NCBI GenBank assembly: GCA_902826945.1
Contig: CADEGS010000048.1
Coordinates: 1-22,325, forward strand
Reading direction: 5' to 3'
DNA length: 22,325 nt
Source of the DNA: an uncultured bacterium
Lineage (GTDB): Bacteria; Planctomycetota; UBA1135; GCA-002686595
Below, piece by piece: positions 14,994 through 21,490 of this stretch (the stretch's first letter is position 1; each line of letters opens with the position of its first letter). The notes below the pieces were generated by a model. It did no database searches. It saw nothing but the letters and a program-made list of their open reading frames with translations, and had not been told where the DNA came from. Position numbers and translations under genes: made by a program.

Positions 14994-15695
14994 ATGCTTT
15001 CCAACACCTACCCGACCCGCGCGCGCAGCGTCCTCGTCCGCGCCCTGGGCGGGCTCGTCCTCTGCAGCTCGCTCGCGCTCGGCCTCTCGGGCGCCGGAGC
15101 GGGCCCCGCGTCCTCCGCCGCTCCGAACCGCTACATCGGATCGGACAAGTGCAAGAGCTGTCACGGCTCCGCGGACACCGGCGACCAGTTCGGATCGTGG
15201 GGGCAGACGAAGCACGCGCACGCCTTCGAGACGCTGGGCTCGGAGGAGTCGAAGACGATGGCCGCCGCGAAGGGCATCGCGGACGCGACCACCGCGGACG
15301 GCTGCGTGCGCTGCCACGTCACCGCCTTCGGCGTGGCCGACGAGGAGCTCAAGAAGGGCTTCGACCGGGCCAAGGGCATCCAGTGCGAGACCTGCCACGG
15401 CCCCGGCGAGGCGCACCAGAAGGCGCGCCTGGCGGCCGCGGCCAAGGGGCAGGCGGAGGGCTACGTGCAGGTCCCCGCGGACGAGATCGTCACGGACGCG
15501 ACCGAGGCGCTCTGCAAGACCTGCCACAACGAGGAGAGCCCGTCCTACAAGCCCTTCTGCTTCCACGAGTTCAACGCGCAGTTCCGGCACCTGAACCCGA
15601 AGAAGCCGCGCACCGAGGTGGACATCGGGACGTGCTCGTGCCCGAAGTGCGCGGGCGGCTGCCCCGAGAGCCACGAGGCCTTCAAGAAGCCGTAG
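14994..15695 (+). CDS. Tetraheme c554-type cytochrome
   Basis: Start at 14994 with AGGAG 8 bp upstream; 233 residues. A signal peptide (about 1-43) exports it to the periplasm. Four heme-attachment motifs are present: CKSCH (53-57), CVRCH (104-108), CETCH (131-135) and CKTCH (174-178). YIGSDKCKSCH followed by SWGQTKHAHAFETL is the typical opening of the cytochrome c554 family, with H74/H76 as likely distal heme ligands, and NEESPSYKPF is the family's usual segment after the fourth heme. C554-type proteins shuttle electrons in the periplasm. Unusually, the C-terminus adds C189 and a cysteine cluster CSCPKCAGGC (214-223) that is not a heme motif and may bind a metal. First gene of the electron-transfer cluster, 46 bp before the next. 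Confidence 0.87.
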   Translation: MLSNTYPTRARSVLVRALGGLVLCSSLALGLSGAGAGPASSAAPNRYIGSDKCKSCHGSADTGDQFGSWGQTKHAHAFETLGSEESKTMAAAKGIADATTADGCVRCHVTAFGVADEELKKGFDRAKGIQCETCHGPGEAHQKARLAAAAKGQAEGYVQVPADEIVTDATEALCKTCHNEESPSYKPFCFHEFNAQFRHLNPKKPRTEVDIGTCSCPKCAGGCPESHEAFKKP

Positions 15696-15741
15696 TGAGC
15701 GGCGGCGGGGCGGTTCTGGGCGCCGCGCGCGCGGCTCGCGC

Positions 15742-18606
15742 ATGAAGGCGCACGGCGGGGGGGGAGCGGGCGCGCCGGCGCGCCTGACGCTGGCCGTCCT
15801 CGCGCTCGCAGGAGCGGCGGCGGCGCAGGCGAACGACGACTGCCTCGCGTGCCACGACGTCGAGGAGCTGGCCGTCCTGCGCGACGGCCGCCAGGTCTCG
15901 CTCTTCGTGGACCCCGAGCGCTACGACGCGAGCGTGCACGCGAAGGTCGACTGCGTGGCCTGCCACCTCGACCTGAGCGGCGTCGAGGAGTTCCCGCACG
16001 CGCGCGGCCTCGGGCGCGTGAGCTGCACCGAGTGCCACGACGACGACGACGGGCCGGTGCAGGCCTGGCGCGACGACGTGCACGGCCAGCACGCCGCGGC
16101 GGGCGACGCGCGGGCCCCGCTGTGCCAGGACTGCCACGGCAGCCACGAGATCCGCCGCCTCGCGGATCCGGCCAGCGTGACCTCGCCCTTCCGCATCGCC
16201 TCGATGTGCAACCGGTGCCACGCCGAGGGCCGTCCGGTCGAGCGCTCGTTCGAGCTCGCCAGCGAGGCGCTGCGCGCGCGCACGCTCGACCGCATCCACG
16301 GCGACAGCCTGCACGCGAAGGGGCTCAAGGTCGCCGCCGACTGCACGAGCTGCCACGGCGCGCACGGCGTGTTCGGGCCCGACGACCCGCGCTCGTCGAT
16401 CCACCGCGAGACGCTCGCCGCGACCTGCGGCGAGTGCCACGCCGAGGTCGAGGAGGTGCACCGCGGCGTGGTCGCGGCGGCGGTGTGGACGCGGCCGGGC
16501 GGCGCGCCGCTGTGCGTGGACTGCCACGCGCCGCACGAGCCGCGCCGCGCGGACTACGCCACCGGCATGGCCGACGCCGACTGCATGCGCTGCCACGCCG
16601 GAGCGCTGGCGGCCTCCGCGGACGGCCGCTCGCTCCGGGTGGACGCGCAGGAGCACGCGCGCTCGATCCACGGGCGCTCCGGCGTCGCCTGCGCGCAGTG
16701 CCACGCCGGGGTCGTGCCCGCGCCGGCGGGCGAGCGCTCGTGCGCGACCGTCGCGGAGCGCGTGGACTGCGCGACCTGCCACGCGGGCGCGGTGGCCGAC
16801 CATGCGCAGAGCGTCCACGGCCGGCTGCTCGCGCAGGGCGACGCCGAGGCGCCCGCCTGCACCGACTGCCACGGCACGCACGCGATCCTCGAGAGCCGCT
16901 TCGCGCCCGGCGCTCCCGAGGAGCTGGCGGCGCTCGTGCGCACCTCGCCGACCTTCCGCCGCAACGTGCCGGAGCTGTGCGCGCGCTGCCATCAGGGCGG
17001 CGCCGCGGCCGACCTGCGCCGCCGCGGGCCCGAGAGCGACATCGTCGCGCGCTACGCGGACTCCATCCACGGCCAGGCGCTCACCAGGGACGGCCTGCTC
17101 GTCACGGCGGTGTGCAGCGACTGCCACCGCACGCACGGCGAGCTGCCCGCCGCCGACCCCCTCTCCAGCGTGCATCGCGGCAACATCGCCGCCACCTGCG
17201 GGAGCTGCCACGACGGCATCAAGGAGGTCTTCCAGCGGAGCGTGCACGCGCCCGAGGGCAACCCGGGCTACGCGCCGGGGCCGGGCGAGCCCGCGCTGCC
17301 GGCCTGCAACGACTGCCACTCCTCGCACGCGGTGGCGCGCACCGACGCCCCCGAGTTCAAGCTCGGCGTGATCCGCCAGTGCGGCTCGTGCCACGCCGAG
17401 ATCACGCAGACCTACTTCGAGACCTACCACGGCAAGGCCACGGCGCTGGGCGACACGACGCGCGCCAAGTGCAACGACTGCCACGGCGCGCACGACATCC
17501 TGCCGGCCTCGTTCCCCGCCTCGCGCCTGTCCGAGGCCAACAAGGTCGCGACCTGCGCCCAGTGCCACGAGGACGCGCATCCGGGCTTCGTCACGTACCT
17601 GACGCACGCCAGCCACCGCGACCGCGAGGGCTACCCGGCGCTGTACTGGACCTTCTGGGCGATGACCTCGCTCGTGCTCGGCGTGTTCGCCTTCTTCGGC
17701 CTGCACACGCTGGCCTGGTTCCCGCGCTCGCTGCGCGTGCGCCGGGAGCGCCGCAGGCTGCACCCGCCGGCGGGCCAGACGGTGCGCCACGTGCGGCGCT
17801 TCACCGCCTACCAGCGCCTGCTGCACCTGGTCGTGATCGTGAGCTTCTTCGGCCTGGTGATCACGGGCATGGTGCTCAAGTTCTCGTACGCGGCCTGGGC
17901 GCGGGTGCTGGTGCGCGTGCTCGGCGGCATCGACGCGGCCGGGCTGATCCACCGCGCCTGCGCGCTGCTCACGTTCGGCTACATGGCGCTGCACCTGGCG
18001 GAGGTCGTGCACCGCTACCGCGCCGGCGGGAAGAGCCTGTGGCGCTTCGCGAATGGGCCCGACTCGCTCGTGCCGCGCTGGGCCGACGCGCGCGAGCTGT
18101 GGGCCACGCTGCGCTGGTTCGCCGGCCGCGGCCCGCAGCCGCGCTACGACCGCTGGACGTACTGGGAGAAGTTCGACTACCTGGCCGTCTTCTGGGGCGT
18201 GGTCGTGATCGGCAGCACCGGGCTCTTGCTGTGGTTCCCGGAGCTCTCCACGCACGTCCTGCCGGGCTGGGCGATCAACGTCGCCACGATCGTCCACAGC
18301 GACGAGGCCCTGCTCGCGGCGGGCTTCATCTTCACCGTGCACTTCTTCAACACGCACTTCCGTCCCGAGAAGTTCCCGATGGACACGGTGATCTTCTCGG
18401 GCAGCGTGACCGAGGAGGAGCTGCGCCAGGAGCGGCCAGCGCTCTACGAGCGCCTGGTCCAGAGCGGCGAGCTCGAGCGGCACATCGTCCCGCCGCCGGA
18501 CCCGAAGCTCATGCGCGTCGCGCGCGTCTTCGGCTTCGCGGCGCTCTTGGTCGGCCTGTCGCTCGCCGTCCTGATCGCGTGGGCGATGCTCGCCGGCCAG
18601 CCGTGA
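15742..18606 (+). CDS. 19-CxxCH multiheme cytochrome fused to a b-type cytochrome membrane domain (CbcL-like)
   Basis: 954 residues. A signal peptide (about 1-30) leads to a periplasmic region (31-625) with 19 CxxCH motifs, the first at C34 and the last at C605. Many are followed by G/S-x-H or spaced by HxxxxH segments that can supply distal ligands. Six hydrophobic segments follow (about 634-656, 692-711, 738-755, 813-830, 848-868, 927-948). Histidines sit in or next to helices 2, 3 and 5 (H695, H737, H751, H852, H867), as in cytochrome b561/FdnI-like diheme domains. The arrangement, c-type domain plus quinol-oxidising b domain in one chain, is that of Geobacter CbcL, which has about half as many c hemes. 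Inferred role: quinol oxidation at the inner membrane with electrons sent into the periplasm. No clear Shine-Dalgarno. Confidence 0.88.
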   Translation: MKAHGGGGAGAPARLTLAVLALAGAAAAQANDDCLACHDVEELAVLRDGRQVSLFVDPERYDASVHAKVDCVACHLDLSGVEEFPHARGLGRVSCTECHDDDDGPVQAWRDDVHGQHAAAGDARAPLCQDCHGSHEIRRLADPASVTSPFRIASMCNRCHAEGRPVERSFELASEALRARTLDRIHGDSLHAKGLKVAADCTSCHGAHGVFGPDDPRSSIHRETLAATCGECHAEVEEVHRGVVAAAVWTRPGGAPLCVDCHAPHEPRRADYATGMADADCMRCHAGALAASADGRSLRVDAQEHARSIHGRSGVACAQCHAGVVPAPAGERSCATVAERVDCATCHAGAVADHAQSVHGRLLAQGDAEAPACTDCHGTHAILESRFAPGAPEELAALVRTSPTFRRNVPELCARCHQGGAAADLRRRGPESDIVARYADSIHGQALTRDGLLVTAVCSDCHRTHGELPAADPLSSVHRGNIAATCGSCHDGIKEVFQRSVHAPEGNPGYAPGPGEPALPACNDCHSSHAVARTDAPEFKLGVIRQCGSCHAEITQTYFETYHGKATALGDTTRAKCNDCHGAHDILPASFPASRLSEANKVATCAQCHEDAHPGFVTYLTHASHRDREGYPALYWTFWAMTSLVLGVFAFFGLHTLAWFPRSLRVRRERRRLHPPAGQTVRHVRRFTAYQRLLHLVVIVSFFGLVITGMVLKFSYAAWARVLVRVLGGIDAAGLIHRACALLTFGYMALHLAEVVHRYRAGGKSLWRFANGPDSLVPRWADARELWATLRWFAGRGPQPRYDRWTYWEKFDYLAVFWGVVVIGSTGLLLWFPELSTHVLPGWAINVATIVHSDEALLAAGFIFTVHFFNTHFRPEKFPMDTVIFSGSVTEEELRQERPALYERLVQSGELERHIVPPPDPKLMRVARVFGFAALLVGLSLAVLIAWAMLAGQP

Positions 18607-18623
18607 GCGTGCGGCGGAGAGCG

Positions 18624-18651
18624 AGGGGGGGCCGCGAGGGCGCGCCCCCCT
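18624..18651 (+). terminator. GC-rich hairpin after the 19-heme gene, weak terminator candidate
   Basis: AGGGGGG (18624-18630) pairs with CCCCCCT (18645-18651) over a 14-base loop, starting 18 bp after the stop codon at 18606. No T tract follows. It overlaps by two bases the regulatory element at 18650-18673, so read-through may be controlled here. Confidence 0.3.
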
Positions 18652-18673
18652 ACGGACAAGGGAGTAGGGCCGG
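18650..18673 (+). promoter_or_regulatory. Candidate operator/promoter element, copy 2 (CTAC-N10-GTAGGGCCGG)
   Basis: CTACG (18650-18654) and GTAGGGCCGG (18664-18673) have the same spacing and 19/24 identity with the copy at 14899-14922. CCCTAC (18648-18653) and GTAGGG (18664-18669) form a 6-bp dyad. The element ends 59 bp before the barrel start at 18732. A separate TATCGT (18714-18719) could be a -10 box. Confidence 0.45.
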
Positions 18674-18731
18674 GGTGGGAACACGTCCACTGCCCGCGCC
18701 GCGGCCGCCCTCCTATCGTGACGGCGCCTGC

Positions 18732-20276
18732 ATGCGCCGGACGGAGGGATCGCCGAGCGGTGACGAGTCCAGCACGCAGCACCGACGGTGGCGTGCGGCG
18801 TCGCTCCTGCTCGCGCTCGCGGCCTGCGCGGCGCCGCGCGCGGACCCGCCCGGCGCGGCGGGCGGTCCGCCCGCGACCGAGGGAAGCGCGCGGACGGACG
18901 GCGTGCTCGCGGCCGGCCCGGACGGCGGCGAGGCCTCCCGGACGCCGGCGCCGGTCGAGCCGCAGGCTCCCGAGGCCGGCGCTCCCGCGTCGCCGCCGCC
19001 CGCGCGCGCGCAGCCGCCCGTGCGGCTGCCGTCGGTCGCGGGCTGGGTGCCGAGCGGCTCGCTCTCGCTGCGCTACCGCGGCCGCGCCACCGGCGACGAC
19101 GACGACCACGAGCTGCGCGGCCTCTTGACGCTCGACCTCGTCAACCCCGACGCGCCGCGCGTCAGCGCCCACGTCGTGGCGCGCGGGGACCTCGATCTCG
19201 ACGGCTTCGAGAAGGACAGCGTCTTCGAGGACCTCTCCGACACCTACGACACGAGCCTGGTCGGCAAGCTCTACCTGGCCTACGCCGACGTCGTGCTGGG
19301 CGACCTCGACCGGCCGCTCGGCACGCTGCGCGCCGGGCGCCAGAGCGACGCGCGCCTGCCGGAGGTGCTGCGCCTCGACGGCGGCGCGTTCACCTCGCGG
19401 CGCCTGGGCGCGAAGGAGGTGGAGCTCGGCCTCTACGGCGGCCTGCCGGTGCACCTCTACGACGTCGCGCGCGACGGCGACGTCGCCTACGGGAGCTGGC
19501 TCGAGGCGCGGCCGTGGCGGGGCGCGCGGGCGCGCCTGGACTGGATGCACATCGAGGACGAGCGCGTCCTCGGCGCGGCCAAGGACGACCTCTGGGCGCT
19601 GGGGCTGTGGCAGGACCTGTCGCGCCGCTGGCGCGTCGAGGGCCAGCACACGCGCATCGAGGGCGCGGCGCGCGACGTCACCGCGCGCGCGACCTTCCAG
19701 GACCCCGAGTCGGAGACGGTGGCGCGCCTCTCCTACTTCGAGCTGCTCGAGCCGCAGCGCTTCCGTCCGCTGGAGCTCGACCCGTTCTACGAGATCCTGC
19801 TCGACCATCGGCCCTACCGCCAGGCGACCGCGAGCGTCTCGCGCGGGCTCGGCGAGCACCTGCTCGTGGACCTCGGCTACGACCTGCGCCGCGTGAGCCA
19901 GGACGCCGACCAGGGCGAGTTCAACCGCGACTGGGAGCGCGCCTGGGGCACCGCCACGCTGCGCGACGTGCTGGCCGAGGGCCTGTCCCTGGCGCTGACC
20001 GGCGAGCGCTGGGACGACGACGACCGCGACGTCGGCTCGCTCGGCGCCGACCTCTCGTACCGCGACGACGCCTGGAGCGGCTCGCTCGGGACGTACTGGT
20101 CGCTGTACAAGTACCGCCTGCTCGAGCTCGAGGAGCGCGAGGAGGTGCGCACCTGGTACCTGCGCGGGACGCGCAAGCTGTCGCCGCACCTGCGCCTCGA
20201 GCTCGGCTACGAGCTCGAGGACGACGACCTCGAGGTCTATCACACCGTGCGCGGGGGGCTCCTGTGGAGATTCTGA
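18732..20276 (+). CDS. Outer-membrane beta-barrel protein of the porin-cytochrome conduit
   Basis: 514 residues from the ATG at 18732. The N-terminal signal ends in LLLALAAC (C32), a lipobox, followed by a disordered Pro/Ala/Gly linker (33-100). From about 108 to the end the sequence alternates polar and hydrophobic residues in short strands separated by acidic loops (for example SGSLSLRYRGRA, LRLELGYELEDDDLEVYHTV), and it ends GGLLWRF. A C-terminal aromatic strand ending in Phe is the classic outer-membrane barrel signature. About 400 barrel residues would fit a mid-sized barrel, closer to Geobacter OmbB-type than to the larger MtrB. I see no CxxC near the N-terminus as MtrB has. Its place next to the 13-heme lipoprotein, whose start overlaps its stop, argues that it forms the sheath of the conduit. 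Family membership is inferred, not recognised by motif. Confidence 0.78.
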   Translation: MRRTEGSPSGDESSTQHRRWRAASLLLALAACAAPRADPPGAAGGPPATEGSARTDGVLAAGPDGGEASRTPAPVEPQAPEAGAPASPPPARAQPPVRLPSVAGWVPSGSLSLRYRGRATGDDDDHELRGLLTLDLVNPDAPRVSAHVVARGDLDLDGFEKDSVFEDLSDTYDTSLVGKLYLAYADVVLGDLDRPLGTLRAGRQSDARLPEVLRLDGGAFTSRRLGAKEVELGLYGGLPVHLYDVARDGDVAYGSWLEARPWRGARARLDWMHIEDERVLGAAKDDLWALGLWQDLSRRWRVEGQHTRIEGAARDVTARATFQDPESETVARLSYFELLEPQRFRPLELDPFYEILLDHRPYRQATASVSRGLGEHLLVDLGYDLRRVSQDADQGEFNRDWERAWGTATLRDVLAEGLSLALTGERWDDDDRDVGSLGADLSYRDDAWSGSLGTYWSLYKYRLLELEEREEVRTWYLRGTRKLSPHLRLELGYELEDDDLEVYHTVRGGLLWRF

Positions 20277-21331
20277 TGCCAGGCCGACCCGGATCGGCCG
20301 CCGGCCGCCGCGCGGGCGCGGCGCGCGGCACGTGGCTCGGCGTGCTCGCCGCGCTGCAGCTCGCGGGCTGCTTCCTGGTCGGCGCGCTGGTCTCCTCCGA
20401 GCGCCCGCTCGCCTTCCCGCACCGCCTGCACGTCGAGGACGAGGGCCTGGACTGCGGCGACTGCCACGTGTCCTGGGAGGAGGAGGAGGAGCCCGGGATG
20501 CCGGTCGCGGCGCAGTGCGCGCTGTGCCACGACGACCTCGACGCGGAGAAGCCGCCGGAGCGCCGGGCCGCCGCGCTCTTCGACGAGCGCGGCTTCCGCG
20601 CCGCGCGCGCCGGGAAGCAGTCCGACGAGATCCTGTTCTCGCACCGCGCGCACGCGGCGCGCGCGGACGACTGCCTGGCCTGCCACGCGCAGGTGGCGAC
20701 CGACGACGGACGCCTGGCCGAGCGCGCCGCGGAGCTGCGCACGAGCATGGAGGGCTGCCTCGACTGCCACGCGGCGCAGGGCGGGCCGCCCGAGGCCGAC
20801 TGCGCGAGCTGCCACGCGGTGATCCGCGCCGAGCAGCCGCCGCCCAGCCACCAGGCCGACTGGAAGCGCGCCCACGGGAGCTTCGTGCGGGCGCCGCGCG
20901 CGGAGCGCTCCGACCGCTGCTCGCTCTGCCACCAGCCTTCCGAGTGCCTGACCTGCCACCAGGTCGAGCTGCCGCAGGACCACAACAACTTCTGGCGCCG
21001 GCGCGGGCACGGCCTGACGGCCAGCATGGACCGCGCGCGCTGCACGACCTGCCACGACGCCGATTCGTGCCAGCGCTGCCACCAGGAGAACCCGCCGCAG
21101 AGCCACGTCGGCTCGTGGGGCGGCGAGCGCGCGCGCCACTGCCTCGCGTGCCACGAGCCCCTGCGCGCCTCGAGCTGCGGCACGTGCCACAGCGGGACGC
21201 CGGGCCACGAGCAGGCGACGCCGCTGCCCGCGACGCACCTGCCCGGCATGAACTGCCGCATGTGCCACGGCAACGGCCAGCCGCTGCCCCACGTGGACAA
21301 CGGGCAGGTGTGCACCGAGTGCCACCTGTGA
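20276..21331 (+). CDS. 13-CxxCH multiheme cytochrome lipoprotein
   Basis: 351 residues. The ATG at 20276 shares its A with the stop of the barrel gene, and GGAG lies 6 bp upstream. A lipoprotein signal with lipobox LAGC (C32) precedes 13 heme motifs: CGDCH, CALCH, CLACH, CLDCH, CASCH, CSLCH, CLTCH, CTTCH, CQRCH, CLACH, CGTCH, CRMCH and CTECH. Segments FPHRLH and FSHRAH before the first and third hemes are the His pairs of c3/c7-type cytochromes. The protein ends one residue after the last motif (CTECHL), so that heme is at the very C-terminus. About one heme per 25 residues suggests a nearly continuous wire. Inferred role: the MtrA/OmaB equivalent, held in or next to the barrel encoded just upstream. 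Confidence 0.88.
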   Translation: MPGRPGSAAGRRAGAARGTWLGVLAALQLAGCFLVGALVSSERPLAFPHRLHVEDEGLDCGDCHVSWEEEEEPGMPVAAQCALCHDDLDAEKPPERRAAALFDERGFRAARAGKQSDEILFSHRAHAARADDCLACHAQVATDDGRLAERAAELRTSMEGCLDCHAAQGGPPEADCASCHAVIRAEQPPPSHQADWKRAHGSFVRAPRAERSDRCSLCHQPSECLTCHQVELPQDHNNFWRRRGHGLTASMDRARCTTCHDADSCQRCHQENPPQSHVGSWGGERARHCLACHEPLRASSCGTCHSGTPGHEQATPLPATHLPGMNCRMCHGNGQPLPHVDNGQVCTECHL

Positions 21332-21381
21332 GCGGCGGCCGCGGCGCCGGGCCGCGGCCTGCGCCGAACTTCGCAGCCCTC

Positions 21382-21405
21382 CTCCTCCCTTCGCCGTAGG
21401 GCGCC
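21382..21405 (+). promoter_or_regulatory. Degenerate third copy of the cluster's regulatory element
   Basis: CTCC (21382-21385), a 10-bp spacer and GTAGGGC (21396-21402) align with the two stronger copies. GCCGTAGGGC (21393-21402) is a 10-base exact match to 14910-14919. It ends 86 bp before the OmcA/MtrC-family start. The first half-site and the last three bases are poor matches. Confidence 0.3.
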
Positions 21406-21490
21406 CGGCGGGCCCGGGACCGATCCTTGGGGCTTCCCCGGAGCTCCATTGCCCGCCGCGCCTGCCGTCGGGTCGACACGAGGTGCCGTC

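Noticed and set aside
14994..15695. Hydroxylamine-oxidation role for the c554-type cytochrome
   Set aside because: No hydroxylamine oxidoreductase or other nitrification gene is present. The neighbours are EET-type cytochromes.
15830..17600. Regularly recurring TGC-N6-TGCCAC units that could look like a DNA repeat array
   Set aside because: They are in-frame codons for CxxCH with irregular spacing and variable flanks. This is protein-level constraint, not a CRISPR or tandem repeat.
15849..18731. An open frame joining the antisense-like part of the 19-heme region to the barrel gene, giving a 1475-residue protein
   Set aside because: The part before 18732 is an out-of-frame, Arg-rich reading of the 19-heme gene. 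Only the part from 18732 has a signal peptide and barrel-like strands.
15682..21479. Two roughly 1000-residue minus-strand frames opposite the cytochrome genes
   Set aside because: Their sequence is the complement of repeated CxxCH codons (Val/Ala/Arg/His-rich) with no domain. The plus strand encodes ordered heme motifs and signal peptides.
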